A stretch of 64,000 nt of DNA from Streptomyces sp. NP160 (lineage in GTDB: Bacteria > Actinomycetota > Actinomycetes > Actinomycetales > Quadrisphaeraceae). Location of the stretch: positions 170,573 to 234,572 of the forward strand of contig NZ_VDMJ01000005.1 in assembly GCF_006335115.1 (NCBI RefSeq), written 5' to 3'. Numbering within the stretch: position 1 is the stretch's first letter; each line of letters opens with the position of its first letter. Positions 25,169-38,095 of this stretch are shown here, piece after piece. The notes below the pieces were generated by a model. It was not told the DNA's origin. It worked only from the letters and a program-made list of their open reading frames with translations, and searched no databases. The position numbers were made by a program, and so were the translations under genes.

Positions 25169-25468
25169 TCAGTCCGGGATCACCAGCACCCGCGCGTGCA
25201 GCACGCTGCGCTGCTGCAGCGCCGCCCGCAGGGCGCGGTGGAGCCCGTCCTCCAGGTAGAGCGCGCCGCGCCACTGCACGACGTGGGCGAACAGGTCGCC
25301 GTAGAACGTCGAGTCCTCCGAGAGCAGGCTGCCCAGGTCGAGCGTGCGCTTGGTGGTGACGAGCTCGTCGAGGCGCACCTGCCGCGGCGGCACGGCGGCC
25401 CACTGGCGGGGGGTGTCGCAGCCGTGCTCGGGGTAGGGCCGGGAGTCTCCGACGCGGGCGAAGATCAC
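25169..25468 (-). CDS. Conserved actinobacterial 99-residue protein (sometimes labelled VapB-like)
   Basis: Starts MIFARVGDSRPYPEHGCDTP and contains LDELVTTKRTLDLGSLLSED, DSTFYGDLFAHVVQWRGALY and EDGLHRALRAALQQRSVLHA. I recall this as a widely conserved actinobacterial family that automatic annotation sometimes calls a VapB antitoxin. No PIN-domain toxin lies beside it, so a toxin-antitoxin role is not supported here. The C-terminal LEDGLHRALRAALQQ resembles ParB/sulfiredoxin-like address motifs. The function is unknown. Confidence 0.75.
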   Translation of the reverse strand: MIFARVGDSRPYPEHGCDTPRQWAAVPPRQVRLDELVTTKRTLDLGSLLSEDSTFYGDLFAHVVQWRGALYLEDGLHRALRAALQQRSVLHARVLVIPD

Positions 25469-25502
25469 CCGGTCGAGCCTACGCCGCGCAGGCCGCGGGC
25501 CC

Positions 25503-25697
25503 TCAGGCGACGACGGCCAGGTGCTGCCGGCGGGCGGAGGGCGCCGGGTCCGCGCCGAGCAGCAGCGCCCCCGAGCAGGCGGTGCAGACCCGCTCGGGGC
25601 ACGCCTCGCCGTGACCGTCGGCGCACGGGGGGACCTCGAACGGCCGCGGCCCCGAGCACCAGGGGCAGTCCAGCTCCTCCAGCACGTCCTCCAGCAC
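25503..25697 (-). CDS. Small cysteine-rich (zinc-ribbon-like) protein
   Basis: 64 residues with CPWCSG near the start and VCTACSG in the middle, plus two further cysteines (VPPCADGHGEACPE). This suggests a zinc-binding ribbon. GTG at 25697 is preceded by GAGGAGG at good spacing, which supports expression. It lies 34 nt upstream of the conserved 99-residue gene on the same strand, so they may be co-transcribed. No named family is recognised. Confidence 0.65.
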   Translation of the reverse strand: MLEDVLEELDCPWCSGPRPFEVPPCADGHGEACPERVCTACSGALLLGADPAPSARRQHLAVVA

Positions 25698-25794
25698 GCT
25701 GACCTCCTCGCTCAGCGCCCGGCGGGCGCCCCCTCGACGACCCGTGGACCGTCCCAGAGGGGTCTGACAGCCCGTCCGACGCCGGGACGCAGCA

Positions 25795-25823
25795 GGGCCC
25801 GGACGCTCGTCGCGTCCGGGCCC
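25795..25823 (-). terminator. 12-bp hairpin downstream of tRNA-Ser(GGA)
   Basis: Arms GGGCCCGGACGC and GCGTCCGGGCCC pair perfectly over 12 bp around a 5-nt loop. It begins 7 nt after the tRNA 3' end on the minus strand and has no T-tract. Confidence 0.65.
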
Positions 25824-25829
25824 CGGGGG

Positions 25830-25915
25830 CGGAGGATGCGGGATTTGAACCCGCGAGGGCTGTTAACCCAACCCGCGTTCCAGGCGAGCGCCATAGGCCA
25901 CTAGGCGAATCCTCC
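25830..25915 (-). tRNA. tRNA-Ser (anticodon GGA)
   Basis: 86 nt with acceptor stem GGAGGAT/ATCCTCC, a type II variable arm and T-loop TTCAAAT. The anticodon GGA is complementary to 25879-25881. No 3' CCA is encoded (the next bases are CCC), unlike the other two tRNAs in the window. Confidence 0.94.
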
Positions 25916-26010
25916 GTGGGCGACCTTACCGGACGGCCGCTGCGTCCGTCAGCGGTCCCCCGTCCCCGCGACGCGCGGCGGGCCGCTCGGTCCGGCGGCC
26001 GGGGGGGCGC

Positions 26011-26016
26011 TACAGT
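26011..26016 (+). promoter_or_regulatory. -10 box TACAGT for SRP RNA
   Basis: TACAGT ends 5-6 nt before the first base of the SRP RNA stem, consistent with initiation near 26022. Confidence 0.6.
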
Positions 26017-26021
26017 GGTCG

Positions 26022-26112
26022 CGGCCCCTCGTGCGGCGCCATCCTGCTGAACCCCCCCAGGGCCGGAAGGCAGCAAGGGCAGGTGGGCTCTGGCGGGTGC
26101 GCGAGGGGTCCT
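26022..26112 (+). ncRNA. ffs: Signal recognition particle RNA, small bacterial type
   Basis: About 91 nt. It contains the universally conserved apical region GGCCGGAAGGCAGCAAGGGC, which carries the GGAA tetraloop and the asymmetric Ffh-binding loop. The ends pair (GGCCCCTCG near the 5' end with CGAGGGGTCC near the 3' end). Its place immediately before dnaX is conserved in actinobacteria. The exact termini are inferred from pairing. Confidence 0.93.
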
Positions 26113-26189
26113 TCCCTGTCCGGCCCCGCTGTCCACAGGCGCTGCAGCGGCGGCCCCGAGCTGTCGGAACCCGGCGGGAGGATGCTGAC

Positions 26190-28886
26190 GTGGCCACCGC
26201 CCTGTACCGCCGCTACCGGCCCGACTCCTTCGCCGAGGTGATCGGGCAGGAGCACGTCACCGACCCGCTGCGCGCCGCCCTGCGGTCGGGCCGGGTCGGC
26301 CAGGCGTACTTGTTCTCCGGGCCGCGCGGCTGCGGCAAGACCACCTCGGCCCGCATCCTGGCCCGCTGCCTCAACTGCGCCCAGGGCCCCACCGACACGC
26401 CCTGCGGCACCTGCGACAGCTGCGTCGAGCTCGCCCGCGGCGGCTCGGGCAGCCTCGACGTGGTGGAGATCGACGCCGCCAGCCACGGCGGCGTCGACGA
26501 CGCCCGAGAGCTGCGCGAGCGCGCCACGTTCGCGCCTGCGCGCGACCGCCAGAAGGTCTTCATCATCGACGAGGCGCACATGGTGACGCCCCAGGGCTTC
26601 AACGCCCTGCTGAAGATCGTCGAGGAGCCCCCGCCGCACATCGCCTTCATCTTCGCCACCACCGAGCCGGACAAGGTGCTCGGCACCATCCGCTCGCGGA
26701 CCCACCACTACCCCTTCCGCCTGGTCCCGCCGCAGGTGCTGCAGGCGCACCTGCAGCAGGTCTGCGACGCCGAGGGCGTGCAGGTGGGTCCCGGTGTGCT
26801 GCCTCTGGTGGTCCGCGCGGGAGCGGGCTCCGTGCGCGACTCGCTGTCCGTGCTCGACCAGCTCGCCGCCGGCGCCGGCACCGGCGGGATCGACTACGAG
26901 CACGCGGTGGGCCTGCTCGGCTACACGCACGCGACCCTCCTGGACGACGTCACCGCTGCCTTCGCCGCCGGCGACGGTGCCACGGTCTTCCAGGTGGTCG
27001 ACCGGGTCATCTCCTCCGGCCAGGACCCGCGCCGCTTCGTCGACGACCTCCTCCAGCGCCTGCGCGACCTGGTCGTGGTCCAGGCGGTCGGAGAGCGCGC
27101 CGCCCAGGTCTTCCCCGGCGTCCCGGCCGACCAGCTGGAGCGGATGGCCCTGCAGGCGGCGGGCTTCGGCGCGGCCCAGCTCTCCCGGGCGGCGGACCTC
27201 GCCAACACCGCCTCCACCGAGATGACCGGCGCGACGTCGCCGCGCCTGCACCTGGAGCTGCTGTGCGCGCGGATGCTGCTGCCCGCCGCTGACGACGGCG
27301 AGCGCGGCCTGGCGGCTCGTCTCGACCGCGTCGAGCGGCGCCTGGCCGTCCCCGGTGGGGTGCCCGCTGCCGGGGGAGGTGCTCCGGCGGCCGAGCACGA
27401 GGGAGCGGCCCGTGAGCTGCACCCCGGCGCCGCCGCCCTCCCCGCGGGCCCCGCCCCAGACGACGGCGAGCCCCGCGGCGCCCAGCACGTCCGCGACCTG
27501 ATCGCGCGCCGTCGTGACGGCGGCGCGCCCGCGCCCGCCCCCGGTCAGCCGACCGAGCCCGCCCGGGACCAGCGCGCCGCCGGGGCTGCGCAGACGGTTC
27601 CCGCCGAAGAGCCGGCAGCACCGGCCGGGGCCACGGCGGTCGACCCGGTCGCCCAGGTGCCGGCGCCTGCTGCTGCGCCCCCGCAGGGGCGGCAGCGGGA
27701 GTGGCCCGAAGAGACCGCCGGTGCGTCCTCCCAGGGACCCCGGGAGGCGCGCGCCGTGCCGGACGGCGGGCCCGTCGAGGAGCCCGTCGACCGGGGACCC
27801 GCCGACCGGGACGACCGGGACGACCGGGCGAGCGCGGCCACGCCCGTGGCCGTGTCGCCGGACCCCGTCGGCGGCGTGCCGACCGGCGGACCCGCCGGGC
27901 CCCACTCCACCGAGGCCGTGCGCCGGATGTGGCCCGAGGTGCTCGACCACCTCGCCAGCGTCAAGCGCCGCACCTGGACGCGCGTCAGCCAGGACGCGCA
28001 GGTCGCCCACGTGGACGACCAGCGCGTCGTCCTGCAGTTCGCCCGTCCCAACACCCTCCAGGCGTTCAGCATCGGCCCCCACGCCGACTTCGTGCGGGAG
28101 GCGCTGATCGCCGTCATCGGCCTCGACCGCCAGGTGGTCGCCGTCAACGCGGGCGCACCCGTGCCCGGGGCGTCCGCGCCGGCTCCCGCGGCAGTCGCGC
28201 CTGCGCCTGCAGCTGCACCTGCGCCTGCTCCCGCTCCGCAGCGCCTCGCCGCCGGCGAGGAGCAGGAGCAGCCCGCGCCGCAGCGCGAGGGCGTCACCCG
28301 GCCCGACGCGTCCGCCGCCGCTCCCCAGCGGCCGGCCCAGCAGGCACGGCCGGCGCAGGCGCCGCCCCCGGCGCAGCGGGCGCGCCAGCGCAGCGCGGCG
28401 CCGCCCCCCTGGGAGGACGTCCCGCCGCCGGAGCCGCCCGACGACGGGGAGCCGCCCCCGCCGGAGCACGACGACCCCTGGGCGGACCCCGGCCAGCTCT
28501 CGCGCCAGCGCCCCGCTGCGCCGGCAGCTCCGTCGTCGTCACCGGAGGTCCGCGGAGCGCCGCGGTCAGCGGACGCCCCCGCGAGCAGCCCCGCTCCCGC
28601 CGCGCGGTCCGGGCAGCAGCCCGCTCCTCAGCCGGTGCAGCGCGCGGCCGCGCCCGGCCGGCCCCTGAGCGGAGCCGACCTCGCCCGCTCGGCGATGCGG
28701 TCGGCGGCAGGGGCAGCTGCCGGCGGCGACGTGGCCCCCGGTGGCCCTGCCTCGGGGGCGCAGGCCGCTCCCGAGGACGAGCCCAGCCGCGACGACCCCG
28801 ACGCCGAGGGGTCCGGGCAGGTCGGTCTGCCCGTGGTGCAGCGGCTCCTGGGCGGCAGGGTGCTGTCCGTCGACGAGCGCCGCTGA
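26190..28886 (+). CDS. dnaX: DNA polymerase III subunit gamma/tau
   Basis: 898 residues. The N-terminal AAA+ clamp-loader ATPase starts ATALYRRYRPDSFAEVIGQE and has Walker A GPRGCGKTT, a zinc module (CLNCAQ...CGTCDSC), Walker B IIDEAHM and sensor/Arg-finger region TIRSRTHHYPF. Clamp-loader domain III runs to about residue 370. Beyond it lies a long Ala/Pro/Gly-rich linker, broken by one ordered domain (about 575-660, RMWPEVLDHLASVKRRTWTR onward) that resembles tau domain V. GTG 26190 has GGGAGG upstream. No A-rich slippery site is present, so there is no sign of a frameshifted gamma form. It loads the beta clamp on DNA. Confidence 0.95.
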   Translation: MATALYRRYRPDSFAEVIGQEHVTDPLRAALRSGRVGQAYLFSGPRGCGKTTSARILARCLNCAQGPTDTPCGTCDSCVELARGGSGSLDVVEIDAASHGGVDDARELRERATFAPARDRQKVFIIDEAHMVTPQGFNALLKIVEEPPPHIAFIFATTEPDKVLGTIRSRTHHYPFRLVPPQVLQAHLQQVCDAEGVQVGPGVLPLVVRAGAGSVRDSLSVLDQLAAGAGTGGIDYEHAVGLLGYTHATLLDDVTAAFAAGDGATVFQVVDRVISSGQDPRRFVDDLLQRLRDLVVVQAVGERAAQVFPGVPADQLERMALQAAGFGAAQLSRAADLANTASTEMTGATSPRLHLELLCARMLLPAADDGERGLAARLDRVERRLAVPGGVPAAGGGAPAAEHEGAARELHPGAAALPAGPAPDDGEPRGAQHVRDLIARRRDGGAPAPAPGQPTEPARDQRAAGAAQTVPAEEPAAPAGATAVDPVAQVPAPAAAPPQGRQREWPEETAGASSQGPREARAVPDGGPVEEPVDRGPADRDDRDDRASAATPVAVSPDPVGGVPTGGPAGPHSTEAVRRMWPEVLDHLASVKRRTWTRVSQDAQVAHVDDQRVVLQFARPNTLQAFSIGPHADFVREALIAVIGLDRQVVAVNAGAPVPGASAPAPAAVAPAPAAAPAPAPAPQRLAAGEEQEQPAPQREGVTRPDASAAAPQRPAQQARPAQAPPPAQRARQRSAAPPPWEDVPPPEPPDDGEPPPPEHDDPWADPGQLSRQRPAAPAAPSSSPEVRGAPRSADAPASSPAPAARSGQQPAPQPVQRAAAPGRPLSGADLARSAMRSAAGAAAGGDVAPGGPASGAQAAPEDEPSRDDPDAEGSGQVGLPVVQRLLGGRVLSVDERR

Positions 28887-28933
28887 GCCCGGCGCCGGTC
28901 GGCGTCCGGGCCCGGGCGGTCGGCGCCGGCACG

Positions 28934-28939
28934 TAGGCT
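28934..28939 (+). promoter_or_regulatory. -10 box TAGGCT of recR (leaderless start)
   Basis: TAGGCT ends 6 nt before GTG 28946 and no Shine-Dalgarno intervenes, so recR is probably made from a leaderless mRNA independently of dnaX. Confidence 0.6.
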
Positions 28940-28945
28940 CGACGT

Positions 28946-29545
28946 GTGTACGAGGGCGCGGTCCAGGACCTCATCGACGAGCTCGGGCGGCTCCCCGGTG
29001 TGGGGCCCAAGAGCGCCCAGCGCCTGGCCTTCCACCTGCTCGCCGCCGACGAGGACGAAGTGGCGCGCCTGGTGTCGGCCCTGACCGAGGTGAAGCGCCG
29101 GGTGCGGTTCTGCTCGGTGTGCGGCAACGTCGCGCAGGAGGAGCAGTGCCGCATCTGCCTCGACCCGCGGCGCGACACCACCGTGCTGTGCGTGGTGGAG
29201 GAGCCGAAGGACGTCGTGGCCATCGAGCGCACGCGGGAGTTCCGCGGCCGCTACCACGTGCTCGGCGGCGCCATCAGCCCCATCGAGGGCGTCGGACCCG
29301 ACGACCTGCGCGTGCGGGAGCTGCTGTCGCGGCTCGCGTCGGGCGAGGTCACCGAGGTCATCCTGGCGACCGATCCCAACCTCGAGGGTGAGGCGACCGC
29401 CACCTACCTGGCGCGGATGCTCAAGCCCATGGGGCTGCGCACCACGCGCCTGGCCTCCGGGCTGCCCGTCGGCGGTGACCTGGAGTACGCCGACGAGGTC
29501 ACCCTCGGCCGCGCCTTCGAGGGTCGCCGCCTGCTCGACGTCTGA
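28946..29545 (+). CDS. recR: Recombination mediator RecR
   Basis: 199 residues, the normal length. It has an N-terminal helix-hairpin-helix ([20 protein letters not shown]), a C4 zinc finger ([19 protein letters not shown]), a Toprim domain ([17 protein letters not shown] and [15 protein letters not shown]) and the C-terminal [20 protein letters not shown]. With RecF/RecO it loads RecA onto SSB-coated gaps. The order dnaX-recR is usual; the YbaB/EbfC gene often found between them is absent here. Confidence 0.97.
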   Translation: MYEGAVQDLIDELGRLPGVGPKSAQRLAFHLLAADEDEVARLVSALTEVKRRVRFCSVCGNVAQEEQCRICLDPRRDTTVLCVVEEPKDVVAIERTREFRGRYHVLGGAISPIEGVGPDDLRVRELLSRLASGEVTEVILATDPNLEGEATATYLARMLKPMGLRTTRLASGLPVGGDLEYADEVTLGRAFEGRRLLDV

Positions 29546-29549
29546 CGCG

Positions 29550-29585
29550 CCGAGGGGCGCCCCGCCGCAGCGGGACGCCCCTCGG
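29550..29585. terminator. Bidirectional hairpin between recR and the sugar ATPase gene
   Basis: Outer arms CCGAGGGGCG and CGCCCCTCGG, with further inner pairing (CCCGC/GCGGG), form a strong stem in the gap between two converging genes. It can serve both strands. Confidence 0.7.
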
Positions 29586-29620
29586 GTGGAGCTGGTGGTG
29601 CTGAGCCGCCGGAGCGGAGC

Positions 29621-30694
<1,074 letters not shown>

Positions 30695-30861
30695 GAGAAA
30701 GCGTCCTCCCACCGGCAGGAACGTGCCGGACGATCCGAGTGAGGGACTCCGCGCGGCCGGCGGTGGCCGTGCGAAGGGCTACCGGCGGCCGAGGTGGACG
30801 CCGGTGTCCGAGCCACATACTGCCCTAGACCGGTCCTGCGTGGAAGCCCCGAGGTCCGCCA

Positions 30862-31643
30862 TCACGCCCTGAGAACGCTCACAAGGTGCTGGAGCAGCGC
30901 TGAGACGTCCTCGGGAGTGCCCACGCGGAACTCCGCCGCGGTCTCGCCCTCGCCCACCTTCACGCCCACGTCACCGGCGCCCGGCTCCAGCGCGCGGAAC
31001 GCGTCCTCGTCGGTGACGTCGTCGCCGGCGTACACGACCACGGGCCGCGTGCCGCTCCGCTCGGCCAGCCGGTCACGCAGGGCCAGGAGCGCGCTGCCCT
31101 TGTCGGCCTCGACCACGCTCAGCTCGACGACCTCCTTGCCGCGCAGGGCGCGCACGCCGTCCCACGCACCCGGTCCGTCCTCGACGAGACGGGAGGCCTG
31201 CGCGGCCACGTCGCGCGCGGCGGACCGGGTGTGGATCACTGCCCCGGCCGGTTTGAGCTCCAGGTGCGTCCCGGCGTGGGCGTCCACCACGGCGCGCACC
31301 GCCTCGACCACCCGCGCCAGCAGGGCTCGCTGCCCGTCGTCGAGCTCGCTGGGCACGCCGTCGCCCTCGGCGCCGTGGCTCGCCACCAGCAGCGCGCCCT
31401 CGGGCGGGCCGCTGACCTCGCGCAGGGAGTCCATCGCGCGCCCGCTGACCAGGGCCACCGCGACGCGGTCGGTGCGGACCAGCTCGTCGATCGCGGAGGC
31501 GCTGGCAGGCAGCGCCCGCGCCCCGCCCGGCTGCTCGACGATGGGCGCCAGCACCCCGTCGAAGTCGAAGGCCAGCAGCACCGACCGGGCCGTGGCCACG
31601 GAGCCGAGCGCCTCCAGCAGGGGGGCGGGCAGGGCCCCGGCGC

Positions 31644-31647
<4 letters not shown>
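30862..31647 (-). CDS. otsB: Trehalose-6-phosphate phosphatase
   Basis: A 261-residue HAD-superfamily phosphatase with motif [14 protein letters not shown], motif II VALVSGR and motif [19 protein letters not shown]. The conserved SHGAEG and [15 protein letters not shown] are in the cap region. It releases trehalose from trehalose-6-phosphate. GTG overlaps the otsA stop by 4 nt, giving the coupled pair otsA-otsB. Confidence 0.95.
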
Positions 31648-33110
<1,463 letters not shown>

Positions 33111-33185
33111 CCGGCGTCAACTCCCAGCTCGTCCGACAGCTCCGCCGACCAGGGGACGGCTCGGCCCCGACCCTAGGCGGGCGTC

Positions 33186-33217
33186 GCCCGACCCGCGACC
33201 CCCGCCCGACCCGCGAC
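33186..33217. repeat. Two copies of GCCCGACCCGCGAC, 18 bp apart
   Basis: Identical 14-bp copies at 33186-33199 and 33204-33217 lie in the divergent promoter gap between otsA and the kinase gene, next to the candidate otsA -10. This is either a binding site or simple GC-rich repetition. Confidence 0.4.
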
Positions 33218-33260
33218 GCCGGCCCCGTCGCGCCACGGGCGCAGTGGGGCGTCGTCCGCG

Positions 33261-33266
33261 TACCGT
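33261..33266 (+). promoter_or_regulatory. -10 box TACCGT of the Ser/Thr kinase gene (leaderless start)
   Basis: TACCGT ends 6 nt before GTG 33273; no ribosome site lies between. Confidence 0.55.
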
Positions 33267-33272
33267 GGCGGG

Positions 33273-35339
<2,067 letters not shown>

Positions 35340-35417
35340 GCCCCCGCTGCACCGAGGGGACTCCCAGGTTGCGCCCCTACCCTGGGCGCCGACCGGACAC
35401 CCCTGGAGGAAAGACCC

Positions 35418-36197
35418 GTGCCCGACCGGCCCACCACCAAGGACGCCCGCCGCGAGGCCGCGCGCGAGAAGGCCCGCCAGATGCGGGAGGCCCAGGCGCG
35501 CAAGCAGCGCCGCAACCGCGTCCTGGCGATCTCCGCGGCAGCCGTCGCGCTGGTGCTCGTGGCCGGTGCCGTGGCCTTCGGCGTCAGCCGCGCGAGCGGA
35601 GGCGGCGAGCCCGTGGCCGCGCCCCCCGGGGTCACGGCCGACGGGGGCATCGTCCTCGGCGAGAGCAGCGCCCCGCACACCGTCACGATCTTCCAGGACT
35701 ACCAGTGCCCGGTCTGCAAGGCCTACGAGGCCGCCGTGGGCCCCTGGCTCGACCAGCAGGTCGAGGCGGGCACCACCAAGCTCGAGTACCGCCCGCTGAC
35801 GTTCCTCGACGGGCAGTCGAGCGGCACGAAGTACTCCACGCGCGCGGCCAACGCCGCGTACTGCCTGGCCGGCCAGCCGGACGCGGACTTCTACGCCTTC
35901 AACACCGCCATGTACGTGGAGCAGCCCGAGGAGGGCGGCACCGGCCTGACCGACAGCAGGCTCGTCTCCATCGCCCAGGCGGCGGGCGGTGACATCGGCA
36001 CCTGCATCGCGGACGGCACCTACGACCGCTTCGCCCAGCAGCAGAACGACGCCGCCTTCGAGCTCACCGACGCCCAGGGGCAGCGGCTCGTCAACGGCAC
36101 GCCGACCGTCCTCGTCGACGGGAAGCTGCTGCAGAACCCCCAGGGCGGCGCCCCCGACCAGCAGGCGCTGGCCACGGCCCTCGGCGTCGCGGGCTGA
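35418..36197 (+). CDS. Membrane-anchored DsbA-like thioredoxin-fold protein
   Basis: 259 residues. A charged Arg/Lys-rich cytoplasmic N-terminus is followed by one helix (RVLAISAAAVALVLVAGAVA). The extracytoplasmic thioredoxin fold has active site QDYQCPVCKAYE (CxxC) and cis-Pro loop VNGTPTVLVDG, as in DsbA-type oxidoreductases (Thioredoxin_4). GTG is preceded by CTGGAGGAAAG. It overlaps the VKOR gene by one base (TGATG), forming an operon that introduces and recharges disulfide bonds in exported proteins. Confidence 0.9.
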   Translation: MPDRPTTKDARREAAREKARQMREAQARKQRRNRVLAISAAAVALVLVAGAVAFGVSRASGGGEPVAAPPGVTADGGIVLGESSAPHTVTIFQDYQCPVCKAYEAAVGPWLDQQVEAGTTKLEYRPLTFLDGQSSGTKYSTRAANAAYCLAGQPDADFYAFNTAMYVEQPEEGGTGLTDSRLVSIAQAAGGDIGTCIADGTYDRFAQQQNDAAFELTDAQGQRLVNGTPTVLVDGKLLQNPQGGAPDQQALATALGVAG

Positions 36198-36895
36198 TGA
36201 GCACGCGCAGCGGCGTGCGGCCGCCCGCTCCGCGCGCGTCGTCGTCCCCGGCGGCCGCCGAGGACGACGACGCGGGCCGCGCCGCCGAGGGGCACCTCTC
36301 CGCCGACCCGGTGCCCCCGCGGCGCCTGGGCCTGCTCCTCACCGTCGGGGGCGTGATCGGCTTCCTGGCCGCGTTCACGCTGACCGTGGAGCGCTTCAAG
36401 CTCGCGGCGGACCCCGGGTACGAGCCCTCCTGCGACGTCAACCCCTTCATCTCCTGCGGCTCGGTGATGTCCCAGCCGCAGGCGGCGCTGTTCGGGTTCC
36501 CGAACCCCCTGCTCGGCATCGCCGCGTTCGCGATCGCCACGACGCTGGGGGTGCTGCTGCTGTCCGGCACCGCGCTGCCCCGGTGGGTGCGGGCGGGCTG
36601 GCAGGTGGGCATCACGCTCGGGTTCGTCTTCATCGGCTGGCTCGTCACGCAGAGCCTCTACGAGATCCGGGCCCTGTGCCCGTACTGCATGGTCGTCTGG
36701 GCGGTGGTCATCCCGCTGTTCTGGACCACCACCGCGGACTCGCTCGACCGCGGCGTCATCCCGGTGCCCGCGGGGGCGCGTCGCGCCGTCGCGACCTTCG
36801 TCGAGTACCGGCTCGTCGCGGTGGTGCTGACCTGCCTCGCCGTGGTCGTGCTCATCGCCCAGGCGTTCTGGTCCAGCTGGGTCGCCCTCGTCTGA
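36197..36895 (+). CDS. VKOR-family quinone-dependent thiol oxidoreductase
   Basis: A 232-residue membrane protein with about five helices. It carries the loop cysteine pair (SCDVNPFISCGSVM) and the redox CxxC of the family in a helix (ALCPYCMVVWAVV). Bacterial VKOR reoxidises DsbA-like proteins and passes electrons to quinone, replacing DsbB. The partner DsbA-like gene is directly upstream. The first 45 residues are hydrophilic. It ends 3 nt from the stop of the LacI-type gene on the other strand. Confidence 0.93.
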   Translation: MSTRSGVRPPAPRASSSPAAAEDDDAGRAAEGHLSADPVPPRRLGLLLTVGGVIGFLAAFTLTVERFKLAADPGYEPSCDVNPFISCGSVMSQPQAALFGFPNPLLGIAAFAIATTLGVLLLSGTALPRWVRAGWQVGITLGFVFIGWLVTQSLYEIRALCPYCMVVWAVVIPLFWTTTADSLDRGVIPVPAGARRAVATFVEYRLVAVVLTCLAVVVLIAQAFWSSWVALV

Positions 36896-36898
36896 CCC

Positions 36899-37924
36899 TC
36901 ACGACCCCAGGGTCGACGCGCGCAGCACCAGCTGCGACGGCAGCACGGTGAGCGGCGGCACGTCGCGCCCGTCCACGGCGTCGAGCAGCAGCTGGGCGGC
37001 GCGCCGTCCCACCTCGGTCAGGCGCAGGTCCACGGTGGTCAGGGGCGGGCGCGACGCCAGCGCCATGACGTCCCAGTCGTCCACGCCGGTGACGGCGACG
37101 TCGTCGGGGACCGCCCGGCCCAGCTCGCGCAGCCGGTCGCAGACCCCGCGGGCGATCTGGTCGCTGCCGCAGCTCACGGCGTCGAGGTCGGGGTGCCGGC
37201 GCAGCAGCACGTCGACGGCCTGGCGCCCCCACTGCTCGGTCCATGCACCGAACAGCGGCTCGCCGGCGGCGGCGCCACCGAGGACGTCGGCGACGGACGC
37301 GGCGCGCACCCGGGCGCTGTGGTGCTCCGGCCAGCCGGTGACGTGGCCGACGCGGCGCCGGCCGAGGTCGAGCAGGTGGCGGGCGGCGTCGGCGGCACCG
37401 CCCGCCTCGTCCACCACCACGCTGGTGTCGCCGGCGCGGGCCGACGGCTGGAAGGCGTAGACCACCGGCACCGCGCCCGCTGCGGCGCCGGCGAGGTCCA
37501 CGGGCGGGCGCGGGTCGGTGCGGCGGCCCATGACGATGATCCCGTCCACCCGGCGGCTGGCCAGCATGCGCAGCAGGTGCTTCTCGCGCAGCGCGTCGTC
37601 GCGGGTGTCGCACAGCAGCACGGCCATGTCACCGGCGCCCAGGGCGTCCTCGGCGCCCTGCAGCACGGGGATGGTGAACCTCCCGAAGCTGTCGGTGGTG
37701 ACCAGCCCCACCGTGAAGCTGCGCCCCGAGGACAGGGCGCGGCCCACGCCGTCGGGGGTGAAGCCCAGCTGGTCCGCGGCGCGGCGCACCCGCTCCACCG
37801 TCTCGCTGCGCAGCTGCCCAGTGCCGTTGAGGGCCTTCGAGGCGGTGCCGGGGGACACCCCGGCCAGGGCGGCCACGTCCACGATGCGCGCCACGGCGCG
37901 CCGCGGGGCGGCCCTGCTGGTCAC
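36899..37924 (-). CDS. LacI-family transcriptional regulator
   Basis: 341 residues. The N-terminal LacI helix-turn-helix and hinge reads RIVDVAALAGVSPGTASKAL and RRAADQLGFTPDGVGRALSS. It is followed by a periplasmic-binding-like sugar sensor (FTVGLVTTDSFGRFTIPVLQ, then VDGIIVMGRR, VVVDEAGGAADAARHLLDLG, VTGVDDWDVMALASRPPLTT). GTG 37924 has GAGGAGG upstream; the frame is open farther upstream but without homology. It diverges from the GH127 gene. Candidate operators lie at 38046-38063 and 37946-37963, so it probably represses that gene and itself until an arabinose-containing inducer binds. The inducer is inferred. Confidence 0.93.
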   Translation of the reverse strand: MTSRAAPRRAVARIVDVAALAGVSPGTASKALNGTGQLRSETVERVRRAADQLGFTPDGVGRALSSGRSFTVGLVTTDSFGRFTIPVLQGAEDALGAGDMAVLLCDTRDDALREKHLLRMLASRRVDGIIVMGRRTDPRPPVDLAGAAAGAVPVVYAFQPSARAGDTSVVVDEAGGAADAARHLLDLGRRRVGHVTGWPEHHSARVRAASVADVLGGAAAGEPLFGAWTEQWGRQAVDVLLRRHPDLDAVSCGSDQIARGVCDRLRELGRAVPDDVAVTGVDDWDVMALASRPPLTTVDLRLTEVGRRAAQLLLDAVDGRDVPPLTVLPSQLVLRASTLGS

Positions 37925-37945
37925 GCGGCACCTCCTCGGCGCGGG

Positions 37946-37963
37946 GTGTTCCGGGTTTTCCGC
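37946..37963. promoter_or_regulatory. Candidate LacI-regulator site, copy 1 (repeat of 38055-38072)
   Basis: GTGTTCCGGGTTTTCCGC matches GTGTTCCGGATGTTCCGC at 38055-38072 in 16 of 18 positions. This copy lies 22 nt before the regulator's own start, suggesting autoregulation. Confidence 0.5.
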
Positions 37964-38015
37964 TCGAGGTCCGGGCGGGGGACGACAGTAGCGCTCCTTC
38001 GTCACGGCGAGCGGG

Positions 38016-38044
38016 TTGTGATCCTGGGCCCGTCGGGCTACCGT
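38016..38044 (+). promoter_or_regulatory. Promoter of the GH127 gene
   Basis: -35 TTGTGA (38016-38021) and -10 TACCGT (38039-38044) are separated by exactly 17 nt. The predicted start, near 38051, lies inside the candidate operator. Confidence 0.65.
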
Positions 38045-38045
38045 C

Positions 38046-38063
38046 CCAGAAAACGTGTTCCGG
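38046..38063. promoter_or_regulatory. LacI-type operator over the GH127 transcription start
   Basis: CCAGAAAACGTGTTCCGG is an imperfect palindrome, 14 of 18 positions symmetric, centred on ACGT as many LacI-family operators are. It begins just after the -10 box, where bound repressor would block initiation. Confidence 0.6.
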
Positions 38064-38095
38064 ATGTTCCGCGATGATGCGAGAGAGGGAGCCGC

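Noticed and set aside
25169..25697. Toxin-antitoxin locus
   Set aside because: No PIN-domain, RelE-like or other toxin is encoded next to the VapB-like protein; the neighbour looks like a zinc ribbon.
26190..28886. Programmed frameshift producing a short gamma form of DnaX
   Set aside because: No A AAA AAG-like slippery sequence occurs in this GC-rich gene; only the long form is supported.
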